Positions 47,912-58,225 of a stretch of 64,000 bases of DNA are shown piece by piece. Each line of letters starts with the position of its first letter. Positions within the stretch are counted from its first letter, which is position 1. Source of the DNA: Aeromonas bestiarum (GTDB lineage Bacteria; Pseudomonadota; Gammaproteobacteria; Enterobacterales; Aeromonadaceae); NCBI RefSeq assembly GCF_000819745.1, contig NZ_CDDA01000028.1, positions 124,001 through 188,000 of the forward strand. Reading direction: 5' to 3'. The notes beneath the pieces were generated by a model. It searched no databases. It saw only the letters and a program-made list of their open reading frames with translations, and was not told the DNA's origin. The translations under genes were made by a program, and so were the position numbers.

Positions 47912-49273
47912 TCAGACGGCGACCAGCCGCTCCAGATCGCTGCGCGTGAGGCGCTTGCTGTCCACCTTCACATAGAGCGAATGCTCGGCCGGCGCCAGCA
48001 GCACATCGCTCACCCCGTCACAGGCGCGGATCTTCTGCTCCAGCGCCGGGCTCGCCTCGACCCCTTCTGGCAGCACTATGCGCAGGCTGCTCACATAGGG
48101 GGGCTCCTGCATGGTCAGGCTGACCCCCAGCCAGGCCAGGGCCAGCAGGGCGCAACTGCCAAACACCAGCACGCCGCCGCCCAGGCTGTAGAGCAAACCA
48201 CCCAGGCTGCCGCCTATGGCCACCCCGATGAACTGGCTGGTGGAGTAGACCCCCATGGCGGTGCCCTTGTAACCCGGTGGCGACTCCTTGCTGATGAGCG
48301 ACGGCAGCAGCGCCTCCATCACGTTGAAGCCGATGAAGAAGAGCTGCAACCCGGCAAGCAGGCCCCACAGCTGCAACCCGGCTTGCCACAGCACCACTTC
48401 GGCGATGAGCATCACCAGCACGCAAGCCTGGAATACCCGTTTCATCTGGCGGCGTTTTTCGGCATAGATGATGAAGGGCACCACGCTGACAAAGGCGACC
48501 AGCATGGTGACCAGATAGGCCTGCCACTGGCTGTCACGGGGCAGACCGGCCTGCTCCAGCAGCGGCGGCAGCGCCACGAAGCTCGACATCAGCAGGGTGT
48601 GCACGCAGAGGATGCCGAGGTTGAGTTTGAGCAGGCGCGGGTTGGTGAGCACGGTGCGCATCCCGCCCCTGACCATGCTGGACTCGCGATTGAGCAGGTG
48701 ACCGGTCGGGGTCGGCACCAGCCAGAGGGTGATGGCTATGCCCCCCAGCGCCAGCAGGGCGATGAGCCAGAACAGACCGGACAGCCCCAGCGCGTGGGTG
48801 ATGAGAGGGCCAGTCACCATGGCGATGGCGAAGGTGATGCCAAAGCTCACCCCGATGAAGGCCATCGCCTTGGTGCGGTTCTGCTCGCGGGTGAGATCCG
48901 AGAGCAACGCCATGACGGCCGCCGAGATGGCGCCGCTGCCCTGCAGGGCGCGACCGAGGATGACGCCCCAGATGGAGTGGGTCAGCGCCGCGATCACGCT
49001 GCCCAGCGCAAACATCAGCAGGCCGCCGACGATGAGCGGCTTTCTGCCGATGCGATCGGAGAGCAGGCCGAACGGGATCTGGAACAGCGCCTGGGTCATG
49101 CCATAGATGCCGATGGCAAGGCCGATCAGGGCTTCGGAGGCGCCCGCCAGCGACATGCCATAGGTGGTCAGCACCGGCAGCACCATAAACATGCCGAGCA
49201 TGCGCAGGGAGAAGACGGAGCCGAGCGCCCAGGTCGCGCGGCGCTCGCCCCTCGTCATGGTGAAATCATTCAT
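47912..49273 (-). CDS. yajR: major facilitator transporter with YAM domain
   Basis: A 453-residue 12-segment MFS drug/solute antiporter ending in a ferredoxin-like YAM domain (SSLRIVLPEGVEASPALEQKI onwards). The start GERRATWALGSVFSLRMLGMFMVLPVL and motif A, FGLLSDRIGRKP, match E. coli YajR closely. TAMGVYSTSQFIGVAIGGSLGG is also near-identical. Substrate is not established. In enterobacteria yajR sits beside cyoABCDE, and the same arrangement is present here. It has its own start about 170 bases after the cyoE tail copy. Confidence 0.94.
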   Translation of the reverse strand: MNDFTMTRGERRATWALGSVFSLRMLGMFMVLPVLTTYGMSLAGASEALIGLAIGIYGMTQALFQIPFGLLSDRIGRKPLIVGGLLMFALGSVIAALTHSIWGVILGRALQGSGAISAAVMALLSDLTREQNRTKAMAFIGVSFGITFAIAMVTGPLITHALGLSGLFWLIALLALGGIAITLWLVPTPTGHLLNRESSMVRGGMRTVLTNPRLLKLNLGILCVHTLLMSSFVALPPLLEQAGLPRDSQWQAYLVTMLVAFVSVVPFIIYAEKRRQMKRVFQACVLVMLIAEVVLWQAGLQLWGLLAGLQLFFIGFNVMEALLPSLISKESPPGYKGTAMGVYSTSQFIGVAIGGSLGGLLYSLGGGVLVFGSCALLALAWLGVSLTMQEPPYVSSLRIVLPEGVEASPALEQKIRACDGVSDVLLAPAEHSLYVKVDSKRLTRSDLERLVAV

Positions 49274-49380
49274 GATGGCCTCGATAGGTCAAAGAGAAGG
49301 GAGACGCAAGGGGTGGATGACACAAGGCGCGCCACACCCGAACAACGGGAAAAGTGCCCCGCAGGGCGGCCCCATAATAA

Positions 49381-49406
49381 CAGAGCCGGGAAGGTTCCCG
49401 GCTCTG
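49381..49406 (-). terminator. cyo operon terminator
   Basis: CAGAGCCGGGAA (49381-49392) pairs perfectly with TTCCCGGCTCTG (49395-49406) around GG. On the minus strand it is followed by TTATTATGGG. It lies beyond the cyoE tail duplication. Confidence 0.8.
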
Positions 49407-49440
49407 GATTTCATGCATTTAGGGGTGCAGTTCACACTAT

Positions 49441-49542
49441 CAGGGCAGCATGCTCACCAGCACGGGAGTTGCGTCCGGCTGGAAGTCCACCGACATCATC
49501 ACGCTCAGGCAGGTGAAGATGATGACGACGATGGAGAACATG
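49441..49542. repeat. duplicated cyoE 3' end
   Basis: This segment repeats the cyoE tail at 49561-49656. Differences are a few substitutions and six extra bases. Its minus-strand frame still reads [18 protein letters not shown] and ends SMLP-stop. A CAGGGT triplication (49550-49566) sits at the junction. Confidence 0.9.
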
Positions 49543-49559
49543 CCGCGTCAGGGTCAGGG

Positions 49560-50453
49560 TCAGGGCAGCATGCTCACCAGCACAGGAGTTGCATCCGGCT
49601 GGAAGTCCACCGACATCATCACGCTCAGACAGGTAATGGTGACGATGGAGAACATGAACAGCTTGCGGGCCCAGAGGGAGTCATCGACCGCCTGCTTGTA
49701 ACCCGACAGCGCCATACCCAGCCACCAGACGCTGACCGCGGTGGCGACGATCAGATACTTGTAACCGGCGTAACCGCCGAGGAACAGCATCAGGGTCGGC
49801 ACCATGAAGGCCAGTATGTAGAGGGTGATGTGGTGTTTGGCCACGACAATCCCCTTCACCACCGGCAGCACGGGTATGTTGGCGGCCTGGTAATCCTTGA
49901 AGCGGAAGATGGCGATCGCATAGGAGTGCGGCATCTGCCACAGACTGAAGATCGCCAGCAGGATCAAGGCGCCCGAGTCGAACTGACCGCTCACGGCGCA
50001 GTAACCGATGACGGGTGGCGCGGCGCCGGAGAGGCTGCCGACCAGGGTGCCGTAGACGGAGTGACGCTTCATGTAGAGGCTGTAGACCCCCACATAGACC
50101 AGGAAGCCCAGCACTGCCAGCAAGGCGGCCAACGGATTGGCCGCAAAGTAGAGCAGTGCAATGCCCGCAACGCCCAGCGCGCTCGCATACCAGAGCGACA
50201 CACCGGGGGCGATCAGCCCCTTCACCAGGGCGCGGTTCTTGGTGCGCTCCATGATGCAGTCGATGTCCCGGTCGATGTAGTTGTTGAACACACAACCGGA
50301 GGCCACCACCAGGGAGACACCCACCATGGTCAGGATGAACAGGGGCACGTCCAGGCTCCCCTTGGAGGCCAGCAGGAATCCCCCGATAACCGAGATGAGG
50401 TTACCGAAGATGATGCCCGGCTTGGTCACTTGCAGGTATTGCTTCATCATCAC
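49560..50453 (-). CDS. cyoE: protoheme IX farnesyltransferase (heme O synthase)
   Basis: Converts heme B to heme O for cytochrome bo3. The 297-residue polytopic UbiA-family prenyltransferase has [23 protein letters not shown], the first Asp-rich motif, and YTLYMKR-type and [16 protein letters not shown] loops in the second half. About nine membrane segments are expected. It ends PVLVSMLP at a TGA. Immediately downstream is a second copy of its last about 100 bases. It starts ten bases after cyoD. Confidence 0.95.
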   Translation of the reverse strand: MMMKQYLQVTKPGIIFGNLISVIGGFLLASKGSLDVPLFILTMVGVSLVVASGCVFNNYIDRDIDCIMERTKNRALVKGLIAPGVSLWYASALGVAGIALLYFAANPLAALLAVLGFLVYVGVYSLYMKRHSVYGTLVGSLSGAAPPVIGYCAVSGQFDSGALILLAIFSLWQMPHSYAIAIFRFKDYQAANIPVLPVVKGIVVAKHHITLYILAFMVPTLMLFLGGYAGYKYLIVATAVSVWWLGMALSGYKQAVDDSLWARKLFMFSIVTITCLSVMMSVDFQPDATPVLVSMLP

Positions 50454-50463
50454 ATCAAGCCGC

Positions 50464-50793
50464 TCAGTGAACCATCATGTTGATGTTGAGGTTGTACATG
50501 ATCCACAGGGAACCCACGACCACGATGGCGATGATGAGCACGGTAAACACCAGTGCCACCAGGTTCCAGCGCTCCTCTGACGAGGTGTTCATGTGCAGGA
50601 AGTAGATCAGATGCACGAAGATCTGCACCACCGCCATGGCCACCACTGTGCCGAGCACCATGGCATGGGAGGCGGAGCCGTCCATCACCATCCAGAAGGG
50701 GATTGCGGTCAGGATGAGTGACAGCACGAAGCCGGTCATATAGGACTTGACGCTGCCGTGGCTCGCGCCGTGATTGTCAACGGAATGACTCAT
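50464..50793 (-). CDS. cyoD: cytochrome o ubiquinol oxidase subunit IV
   Basis: Small 109-residue subunit with three membrane helices. The N-terminus is [26 protein letters not shown]. The ATG at 50793 overlaps the cyoC stop as TAATG, so an upstream in-frame extension inside cyoC is discarded. [30 protein letters not shown] is the third helix. It has roles in bo3 assembly and stability. Confidence 0.94.
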   Translation of the reverse strand: MSHSVDNHGASHGSVKSYMTGFVLSLILTAIPFWMVMDGSASHAMVLGTVVAMAVVQIFVHLIYFLHMNTSSEERWNLVALVFTVLIIAIVVVGSLWIMYNLNINMMVH

Positions 50794-51407
50794 TACATGA
50801 CCCCCATCAGATAGACCACGGTGAAGACGCAGATCCACACCACGTCCAGGAAGTGCCAGAACAGGCTCAGGCACATCAGGCGAGTACGGTTGCGCTCGGT
50901 CAGCCCCTTCTTGCTGATCAGCACCATCATCACGATGATCCAGACCAGGCCACTGGTCACGTGGATCCCGTGGGTACCGACCAGGGTGAAGAAGGCGGAG
51001 AGGAAACCACTGCGCTGCGGGCCGAAGCCCTCGGCGATCAGGTGGTGGAACTCGTAGATCTCCATGGCGATGAAGCCAGCGCCAAGCAGGAAGGTGACCA
51101 GCAGCCAGGTATTGACCGCGGAGACCTTGTTCTTGTTCATGGCCAGCATGCCGAAGCCGAAGGTGATGGAGCTCAGCAGCAGCAGCATGGTTTCGGCAAA
51201 CACGAACGGCAGTTCGAAGATGTCCTTGCCGCTCGGGCCGCCGGCGGTGCCGTTGACCAGGACTGCATAGGTTGCGAACAGGGTCGCAAACAGGATGCAG
51301 TCACTCATCAGGTAGATCCAGAAACCGAACACCTTGGTGGCACCGGCATCATGGTGCCCATGATCGTCATGGGCGCCGTGAGTGTGATGTAGAACGTCAG
51401 TCGCCAT
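50793..51407 (-). CDS. cyoC: cytochrome o ubiquinol oxidase subunit III
   Basis: A 204-residue, five-helix subunit. It opens [20 protein letters not shown], a His/Asp-rich stretch, followed by [24 protein letters not shown], typical of haem-copper oxidase subunit [18 protein letters not shown] follows. The ATG at 51407 lies five bases past the cyoB stop. An upstream extension within cyoB is rejected because the family starts here. Confidence 0.95.
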   Translation of the reverse strand: MATDVLHHTHGAHDDHGHHDAGATKVFGFWIYLMSDCILFATLFATYAVLVNGTAGGPSGKDIFELPFVFAETMLLLLSSITFGFGMLAMNKNKVSAVNTWLLVTFLLGAGFIAMEIYEFHHLIAEGFGPQRSGFLSAFFTLVGTHGIHVTSGLVWIIVMMVLISKKGLTERNRTRLMCLSLFWHFLDVVWICVFTVVYLMGVM

Positions 51408-51411
51408 GGAA

Positions 51412-53391
51412 TTAAGCCACCTTGTTGATATTGTCGAAATGCTGACCTTCGATGCGCTCGATTTCGTCAACCTGCACGTAGTAATCCACGTCCTCATTGA
51501 AGCTGTGGACGATCCAGGTGGCTATCATGCCGACGAAGCCGGCGATGGCCATCCACCAGATGTGCCAGATCATGGCAAAGCCGAACACCACGCTGAAGGC
51601 GGCGATGATGACACCGGCACCCGAGTTTTTCGGCATGTGGATGGGAGCGTACTGGGCCGGCCGCAGGAAGGCAGAACCGTCTTGCTTGGCTTCCCAGAAG
51701 GCATCCAGACCTGTGATCTTCGGCTCGATGGCGAAGTTGTAGAAGGGCGGCGGTGAAGAGGTCGACCACTCCAGGGTACGGCCACCCCAGGGATCGCCAG
51801 TCAGATCACGGTTCTTCTCGCGGTCACGAATACTGACCACCACCTGGATAACCTGGCACAGGACGCCGATGGCGATCAGGCCGGCACCGCAGGCAGCGAC
51901 TACCAGCCAGCCGTGGAACTCGGGATCTATGTTCTGGCTGACCCGACGGGTCATGCCCATGAAGCCCAGTACGTAGAGCGGCATGAAGGCCACGAAGAAA
52001 CCTGTGATCCAGAACCAGAAGGCGCGCTTGCCCCAGACCTCATCCAGCTTGAAGCCGAACGCCTTCGGGAACCAGTAGGTGATACCGGCGAAGCAACCGA
52101 ACACCACGCCGCCGATGATGACGTTGTGGAAGTGGGCGATCAGGAACAGGCTGTTGTGCAGCACGAAGTTGGCGGCCGGCACGGAGAGCAGTACCCCGGT
52201 CATGCCACCCACGGTGAAGGTGATGATGAAGCCGACGGTCCACAGCATGGGCGAGGTGAACTCGATGCGACCGCGGTACATGGTGAACAGCCAGTTGAAG
52301 ATCTTCACCCCGGTCGGGATCGAGATGATCATGGTGGTGATGCCGAAGAAGGCATTCACGTTGGCGCCCGATCCCATGGTGAAGAAGTGGTGCAGCCAGA
52401 CCACGAAGGAGAGCACGGTAATGGCAATGGTCGCCCACACCAGGGAGGTGTAGCCGAACAGCTTCTTCTTGCAGAAGGTCGCCACCACTTCGGAGAAGAT
52501 CCCGAACACCGGCAGCACCAGGATATAGACCTCGGGGTGACCCCAGGCCCAGATCAGGTTGATGTACATCATCATGTTGCCACCCATGTCATTGGTAAAG
52601 AAATGGGTACCCAGGTAACGGTCTGCGGTGAGCAGGGCTATGGTGACGGTCAGGATCGGGAAGGAGGCGATGATCAGTATGTTGGCACACAGCGCGGTCC
52701 AGGTGAACACCGGCAGCCGCATCATGGTCATGCCGGGGGCACGCATCCGGATGATGGTGGCAAAGAAGTTCACGCCGGTCAGCAGGGTGCCCAATCCTGA
52801 GATCTGCAGGCTCCAGATCCAGTAATCGACCCCGACCCCGGGACTGAACTCCTTGCCCGACAAGGGCGGATAGGCCAGCCAGCCGGTCTGGGCAAATTCA
52901 CCGACCCCGAGGGAGACGTTGATCAGCACCACGGCGGCGGCGGTAAACCAGAAGCTCAGGTTGTTGAGGAAGGGGAAGGCCACGTCACGGGCACCGATCT
53001 GCAGCGGCACCACTATGTTCATCAGGCCGATCACCAGCGGCATGGCCACGAAGAAGATCATGATGACGCCGTGGGCGGTGAAGATCTGGTCGTAGTGGTG
53101 GGGCGGCAATATGCCTTCGCCACCGGCCGAGGCCATCACCTGCTGGGTACGCATCATGACCGCATCGGCAAAGCCGCGCAGCAGCATGACCATGCCCAGG
53201 ATGAGATACATGATACCGAGACGCTTGTGATCCACAGAGGTGAACCACTCTTGCCACAGATACTGCCACTTGCCGAAATAGGTGATCAGCCCGGCGATGG
53301 CCAGCCCGCCCAATAAGATAGCGGCTATCGTGACCATGATAATGGGTTCATGGTACGGGACAGCGTCGAGCGTTAATTTTCCAAACATCAA
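51412..53391 (-). CDS. cyoB: cytochrome o ubiquinol oxidase subunit I
   Basis: Catalytic 659-residue subunit reducing oxygen with ubiquinol electrons and pumping protons. Haem and copper ligands are visible: IFTAHGVIM (low-spin haem His), [14 protein letters not shown] (CuB His and cross-linked Tyr), VWLHHFF (CuB His pair) and [12 protein letters not shown] (haem His pair). GIMYLILG and the 15-helix pattern match E. coli CyoB. It starts one base after the cyoA stop. Length is close to the usual 663. Confidence 0.97.
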   Translation of the reverse strand: MMFGKLTLDAVPYHEPIIMVTIAAILLGGLAIAGLITYFGKWQYLWQEWFTSVDHKRLGIMYLILGMVMLLRGFADAVMMRTQQVMASAGGEGILPPHHYDQIFTAHGVIMIFFVAMPLVIGLMNIVVPLQIGARDVAFPFLNNLSFWFTAAAVVLINVSLGVGEFAQTGWLAYPPLSGKEFSPGVGVDYWIWSLQISGLGTLLTGVNFFATIIRMRAPGMTMMRLPVFTWTALCANILIIASFPILTVTIALLTADRYLGTHFFTNDMGGNMMMYINLIWAWGHPEVYILVLPVFGIFSEVVATFCKKKLFGYTSLVWATIAITVLSFVVWLHHFFTMGSGANVNAFFGITTMIISIPTGVKIFNWLFTMYRGRIEFTSPMLWTVGFIITFTVGGMTGVLLSVPAANFVLHNSLFLIAHFHNVIIGGVVFGCFAGITYWFPKAFGFKLDEVWGKRAFWFWITGFFVAFMPLYVLGFMGMTRRVSQNIDPEFHGWLVVAACGAGLIAIGVLCQVIQVVVSIRDREKNRDLTGDPWGGRTLEWSTSSPPPFYNFAIEPKITGLDAFWEAKQDGSAFLRPAQYAPIHMPKNSGAGVIIAAFSVVFGFAMIWHIWWMAIAGFVGMIATWIVHSFNEDVDYYVQVDEIERIEGQHFDNINKVA

Positions 53392-54417
53392 TTATTCCTC
53401 GGATCCTGCTTTCACACTCTTGTCATCCATCGGCATGGCCATATGCCCGGCATGATCCATCTGTGCATCATGGGTCATCTCGTCATGGTCCATTGCTTGA
53501 TGATCCAGGGTGTCGCCATGCTGCATGGCACCTTCGTGGGCCATGCCCTGGTGCTCACCCGGTTTCATGTCACCCATGAACTTGTTGATCACGTTGACGA
53601 ACAGGGCCGGGTCGGCACTGGCGAAATACTCCACCGGATTGTTCTGGCTCTGCTTGGCCAGGGCCTCGAACTCGGCCATGGTGGCAAGCATCTTGGGTGA
53701 CTGTTTTACCTTGGCGACCCAGGCATCGAAGTCGGCCTGATCCCGCGTGGCGATGGCCTGGAACTTCATGCCGGAGAAACCGGCGCCGCTGTAACTGCCG
53801 GAGATCCCCTTGTATTGGCCCGCCTCGTTGGCGATGAGATGCAACTTGGTCTGCATGCCCGCCATGGCGTAGATCTGACCGCCCAGCTGGGGAATGAAGA
53901 AGGAGTTCATCACAGTGTCGGAGGTCACCCGGAAATTGACCGGGGTATTGACCGGGAAGGCCAGTTCATTGACCGAGGCGATACCCAGTTCCGGATAGAC
54001 AAACAACCACTTCCAGTCGAGGGAAATAACATCGACCTGGATCGGTTTGACGTCCGATTCCAGCGGTTTATAAGGATCCAGCGAGTGGGATGTTTTCCAG
54101 GTAATGACCGCCAGGATGGCGACAATAATGACGGGTACGGTCCAGACGACCGCTTCAATCTTGTTGGAGTGAGACCAATCCGGGGTGTATTTGGCATTGG
54201 TATTGGATGCTCTGTATTTACGAGAGAATACCACTGCCATAATAATCACAGGGATCACTACAATTAACATCAGCCCGATGGCCGTTAATATCAGTGATTT
54301 CTGTTCCAGACCAATCTGCCCTTTGGGGCTCATCAGAGCCATGTCGCAACCACTGAGCAAGCCGGTTGTCGCGAGCAACAGCAAGGCGCCCAAGCCCCTT
54401 TTTACATCAGGTCTCAT
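53392..54417 (-). CDS. cyoA: cytochrome o ubiquinol oxidase subunit II with Met/His-rich tail
   Basis: A 341-residue lipoprotein (signal [16 protein letters not shown], lipobox LSGC) with two helices and a cupredoxin domain. As in other quinol oxidases the CuA ligands are absent. The cupredoxin region includes [29 protein letters not shown] and [19 protein letters not shown]. The last about 55 residues contain many Met and His in repeated HxxM, MxH and MDH spacing, from [10 protein letters not shown] onward. Such tails can bind copper; a role in copper loading of CuB is a possibility, not shown. First gene of the cyo operon. Confidence 0.95.
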   Translation of the reverse strand: MRPDVKRGLGALLLLATTGLLSGCDMALMSPKGQIGLEQKSLILTAIGLMLIVVIPVIIMAVVFSRKYRASNTNAKYTPDWSHSNKIEAVVWTVPVIIVAILAVITWKTSHSLDPYKPLESDVKPIQVDVISLDWKWLFVYPELGIASVNELAFPVNTPVNFRVTSDTVMNSFFIPQLGGQIYAMAGMQTKLHLIANEAGQYKGISGSYSGAGFSGMKFQAIATRDQADFDAWVAKVKQSPKMLATMAEFEALAKQSQNNPVEYFASADPALFVNVINKFMGDMKPGEHQGMAHEGAMQHGDTLDHQAMDHDEMTHDAQMDHAGHMAMPMDDKSVKAGSEE

Positions 54418-55028
54418 GCCGTTTCCTCATCTTCGCAAGGCGTAAAGTTGTAATAAAAACGCATCATTCTATTGCATCGGGGGGGGATGTGAACAACATG
54501 AAAAATTAATCCCGAACTTGTGTGCGGTTTGGGATTTCCCTGTGAAGCATGTTAATGCCTTGACGGCAAGGTATTTATCAAATCCCACAAATCATGAATT
54601 CATCATTAACCGACTTTATTTCATCCAATAGTTGTTGATTGAATAGACAGATAGCTGCTTCACCCTATATTCGGCAGGGTTAAATCGCCCCGTTCGTTGC
54701 TATTTGTATAAAATATCGACGCTATTTTCGGCGCCGCCGCCGAACAGACAGATCATTGGGTGGAACTCAATCCGGACCATAATTAATCAAATTAAACTCT
54801 AATTAATTCCATGAATTTGATGGGGCCATAGTCCGCAAAGATGCATATTGCATGCATTTCCAGGGGCCGAATCCATCACAGGACTCATCATTTTGTTTAA
54901 TAAGTTATTATCAAGGCCATGGACTCCATCCGGATATGGCGTTAGGTTGCGCCCCTTCGTTACCAAGCCAGTCACGAATTCAACCCTATCCCATTTCCCA
55001 TTTGACTCTTCATACAACAGGGATTGCC
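54418..55028. other. divergent promoter region between cyoA and the flavoprotein gene
   Basis: About 610 bases with no convincing gene. A G8 run is at 54479-54486. A short stem TTCGGCG/CGCCGAA lies at 54728-54745. Two AT-rich tracts (54580-54640 and 54770-54810) look like promoter areas. The cyo promoter should be close to 54418 on the minus strand. ArcA or FNR boxes could not be assigned with confidence. Confidence 0.4.
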
Positions 55029-56954
55029 ATGAGTATCACACGCAGAGACTTTCTCAACGGCGTAGCCATAGCGATTGCGGCCGGTGTCGCCCCCATCAAT
55101 CTGCTGCAAGCGGCGCAAGGCGGCAACGCGCTGGCCGACAAGACGCTGGCCTATCCGCCCGCCCTCACCGGCCTGCGCGGCAACCATCCGGGCTCCTTCG
55201 AGCCGGCCCACAGCATAGCCCGCGACGGCAAGCAGTATGACTTCGCCAATGTCCTCCTCGAGGATGAGTACGATTTGGTGATCGTCGGCGCCGGCATCAG
55301 CGGCCTGGCGGCCGCCTGCTTCTATCAGCAGTTGCTCGGCGCGGACAAAAAGATCCTGCTGCTCGACAACCACGACGATTTTGGCGGCCACGCCAAGCGC
55401 AACGAGTTCACCACCCCCGATGGGCTGAGGCTGGGCTACGGCGGCAGCGAATCCCTGCAATCGCCGCGCTCCGTCTACAGCCCCATTGCGCTCGGGCTGC
55501 TCAAGGCGCTCGAGGTCAACATCGACGAGCTGGCCAAGGGCTTCCAGCAGACCTTCTACCCGGATCTGGGGCTCAGCCGCGGCGTCTACTTCGACGAGCA
55601 GCACTTTGGCGTCAACAAGGTAGTGAGCGGCGATCCGGGCCACAACGTGGCCGACGACATCCCCCGCGATCGCTTGAACGGCCGACCGCTGGCACAGTTC
55701 ATCGGTGACTTCCCGCTCGACGAGAGCGACCGTGCGGCCCTGCTGGCCCTGCACGAAGAGAAGATCGACTACCTGAGCGGCATGAGCCGGGAGGAGAAAG
55801 ACCTCTGGATGACCCGCAACAGCTACACCAGCTTCCTGCGCGACAAGGTGGGGCTCAGCGAGCGGGCGATCACTTACTTCCAGCAGCGCACCAACGACTT
55901 CCAGGCGGTCGGCATAGACGCCACCGCCTGCGCCGATGCGCGCCTCTGTGCCCTGCCGGGCTTCGACGGGCTGGATCTCACTCCCCTCGATGCCGAGGAG
56001 CAGGCGGAGCTGGACGATCCTTACATCTTCCACTTCCCGGACGGCAACGCCGGCCTGACCCGCTTGATGGTGCGCAAGCTCATTCCGCAGGTGGCCCCCG
56101 GCCACACCATGCAGGACGTGGTGCTGGCCAAGTTTGACTACGGCAAGCTCGACCTGCCGGAGCACAAGGTGCAACTGCGCCTTGGCAGCACGGCGCTGCA
56201 GGCCAAAAACGTCCGCCTCGCCGATGGCAAATCGGCGGTGGATGTCACCTACATCAAGGAGGGGAAACTGCATAGGGTGCGGGCCAAGCAGTCAATCATG
56301 GCCGGTTACAACATGATGATCCCCTACATGGTGCCCGAGCTGCCGGAGCCCCAGAAGGAGGCGCTGCGCCAGAATGCCAAGGCGCCGCTGGTCTACACCA
56401 AGGTGGTGATCAAGAACTGGCACGCCTTCGTCAAACTCGGCGTGCACGAGGTCTATTCACCGGCGGCCCCCTACAGCCGGGTCAAGCTGGACTACCCGGT
56501 CAACCTCGGCGGCTACGAGCATCCCAAGAGCCCGGAGCAGCCCATGTGCCTGCACATGGTCTATGTGCCGACCCTGCCGGGCAGCGGTCTCTCGTCCCGC
56601 GAGCAGTCCCGCAAGGGGCGCGCCATGATCCTCGGCATGCCGTTCGAGCAGCACGAGCAGATGATCCGCGAGCAGCTGCAGGGGATGTTGGGCAGCGCCG
56701 GTTTCAACCACCAGCAGGATATCCTTGCCATCACGGTCAACCGCTGGTCCCACGGCTACTCCTACATCACCAACACCCTGTTCGATGACGAGGCGCAGTG
56801 CGAAAAATGGATTGAGCTGGGTCGTCAGCCCATAGGCAACATCACCATAGCCAACTCCGACTCGGACTGGAGCCCCTACGCCCACTCCGCCATCGATCAG
56901 GCCTGGCGTGCGGTCAACGAGCTGGTCGCCATGCAGAAGGGAGGTGCCCAATGA
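55029..56954 (+). CDS. Tat-exported FAD-dependent oxidoreductase (spermidine dehydrogenase-like)
   Basis: A 641-residue flavoprotein. It starts MSITRRDFLNGVAIAIAAGV, a twin-arginine signal with RRDFLN at 5-10. The FAD-binding Rossmann motif is YDLVIVGAGISGLAAACFYQ with G87-x-G89-x2-G92, followed by ILLLDNHDDFGGHAKRNEF. A substrate domain occupies the middle and LGRQPIGNITIANSDSDWSPYAHSAIDQAWRAV near the C-terminus is the second FAD-contacting block. This resembles SpdH-type periplasmic dehydrogenases. Its substrate is unknown. The ATG at 55029 follows AGGGA. It overlaps the downstream triheme cytochrome gene by four bases, so electrons probably pass to that protein. Confidence 0.82.
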   Translation: MSITRRDFLNGVAIAIAAGVAPINLLQAAQGGNALADKTLAYPPALTGLRGNHPGSFEPAHSIARDGKQYDFANVLLEDEYDLVIVGAGISGLAAACFYQQLLGADKKILLLDNHDDFGGHAKRNEFTTPDGLRLGYGGSESLQSPRSVYSPIALGLLKALEVNIDELAKGFQQTFYPDLGLSRGVYFDEQHFGVNKVVSGDPGHNVADDIPRDRLNGRPLAQFIGDFPLDESDRAALLALHEEKIDYLSGMSREEKDLWMTRNSYTSFLRDKVGLSERAITYFQQRTNDFQAVGIDATACADARLCALPGFDGLDLTPLDAEEQAELDDPYIFHFPDGNAGLTRLMVRKLIPQVAPGHTMQDVVLAKFDYGKLDLPEHKVQLRLGSTALQAKNVRLADGKSAVDVTYIKEGKLHRVRAKQSIMAGYNMMIPYMVPELPEPQKEALRQNAKAPLVYTKVVIKNWHAFVKLGVHEVYSPAAPYSRVKLDYPVNLGGYEHPKSPEQPMCLHMVYVPTLPGSGLSSREQSRKGRAMILGMPFEQHEQMIREQLQGMLGSAGFNHQQDILAITVNRWSHGYSYITNTLFDDEAQCEKWIELGRQPIGNITIANSDSDWSPYAHSAIDQAWRAVNELVAMQKGGAQ

Positions 56955-58150
56955 ACCGCGCCCTGTCACTGACCGCCAGCGCCCTGCTGCTGGCCCTGCC
57001 CGCCCTGGCTGCACAGGCAACGCCTGCCATGTCGGCGGGGGAATACGTGGCCAAGCTGGGGGATTGCGCCGCCTGTCACACCAGCGAAACCAGCCAGCCG
57101 CTGGCTGGCGGCAAGGGCTTCCCGACCCCGATCGGCACAGTGTTTTCCACCAACATCACCCCCGACAAAACCCACGGTATCGGCAACTACAGCCTGCCGG
57201 AGTTCATCAAGGTGATGCGTGAAGGGGTGGCCCGGGATGGTCATCGGCTCTATCCGGCCATGCCCTACACCGCCTACGCCAAGATGAGCGACGCAGATCT
57301 CGGGGATCTCTACCAGCATCTGATGAAGGAGGTGCAGCCGCTGGCGGTGGCCAACAAGGAGAGCGACATCCCCTGGCCGCTCAACATGCGCTGGCCGCTG
57401 ATGGGCTGGAACTGGGTCTATCACGATGACAGCCGCTTCACCCCGGTGGCGGGCAAGAGCGAGCAGTGGAATCGCGGCGCCTATCTGGTGCAGGGTGCCG
57501 GTCACTGCGGCAGTTGCCACACCCCGCGCGGACTCGGCATGCAGGAAAAAGCCCTGACCGAGGCAGACCCCCTCTATCTGAGCGGCGCCACCCTGGATGG
57601 CTGGTATGCCCCCGACATCCGCGGCACCCGCTACGACAAGCAGGCGCTGATCGATCTGCTGAAAACCGGTCGCAGCCAGCATCAGGCCGTCTCCGGCCCC
57701 ATGGCGGAAGTGATCACTCACAGCAGCCAGTACTTCAGCGATGCGGATCTGGCCGGCATAGCCACCTATCTTATCGAGATCGGAGACCATACGCCGCCAG
57801 CCCAGGGCAACCGGGCCTACGCCAACGCGGGCGGCAAGGCGGACTATGCCATGTACTGCTCCACCTGCCACGGCGTCAACGGTCAGGGCAATGATGGAGT
57901 GATTCCATCTCTGGTGGGCAACCAGACAGTGCTGGCCGACGATCCGGCCAGCCTGCTCAACGTGCTGCTGTACGGCGCCGAGACCCCCATTACCCAGGGT
58001 CATATCGGCTACCGCATGCCGGGTTATGGCTGGACCTTCAACGACGAACAGGTGGCCGGGCTGGTCAACACATTGCGCGCATCCTGGGGCAATGAAGGGG
58101 TGGCCATCAAGCCGGCCACCGTCAAGGCCCAGCGCGCGCTGCACGAATAA
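56951..58150 (+). CDS. triheme cytochrome c (alcohol/gluconate dehydrogenase cytochrome subunit-like)
   Basis: A 399-residue exported cytochrome. The signal is MNRALSLTASALLLALPALAAQA. Three CxxCH sites follow: C39-AAC-H43, a CGSCH near residue 187 and a CSTCH near residue 303. This layout is that of the three-haem subunit of membrane dehydrogenases that reduce ubiquinone in acetic acid bacteria and pseudomonads. Met ligands are suggested by later YPAMPYTAYAKM and GYRMPGYGW motifs. Start overlaps the flavoprotein stop (ATGA). A terminator follows. Confidence 0.88.
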   Translation: MNRALSLTASALLLALPALAAQATPAMSAGEYVAKLGDCAACHTSETSQPLAGGKGFPTPIGTVFSTNITPDKTHGIGNYSLPEFIKVMREGVARDGHRLYPAMPYTAYAKMSDADLGDLYQHLMKEVQPLAVANKESDIPWPLNMRWPLMGWNWVYHDDSRFTPVAGKSEQWNRGAYLVQGAGHCGSCHTPRGLGMQEKALTEADPLYLSGATLDGWYAPDIRGTRYDKQALIDLLKTGRSQHQAVSGPMAEVITHSSQYFSDADLAGIATYLIEIGDHTPPAQGNRAYANAGGKADYAMYCSTCHGVNGQGNDGVIPSLVGNQTVLADDPASLLNVLLYGAETPITQGHIGYRMPGYGWTFNDEQVAGLVNTLRASWGNEGVAIKPATVKAQRALHE

Positions 58151-58180
58151 GCCTGCGCCGCACCACCTCTGCCATAAAAA

Positions 58181-58205
58181 AACGGGCCTCCAGTGGAGGC
58201 CCGTT
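58181..58205 (+). terminator. terminator after the cytochrome c gene
   Basis: AACGGGCCTCC (58181-58191) pairs perfectly with GGAGGCCCGTT (58195-58205) around AGT, with flanking A and T tracts; it may serve the converging DUF3634 gene as well. Confidence 0.9.
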
Positions 58206-58225
58206 TGTTGTGTGCGAGCGCAGCG

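Noticed and set aside
49164..50483. 439-codon plus-strand open frame opposite cyoE
   Set aside because: His/Asp/Gln-rich mirror of cyoE and repeat DNA; cyoE and the cyo operon are unambiguous on the minus strand.
54799..55017. 72-codon minus-strand frame upstream of the flavoprotein gene
   Set aside because: No ribosome site, no motif, lies in the divergent promoter region.
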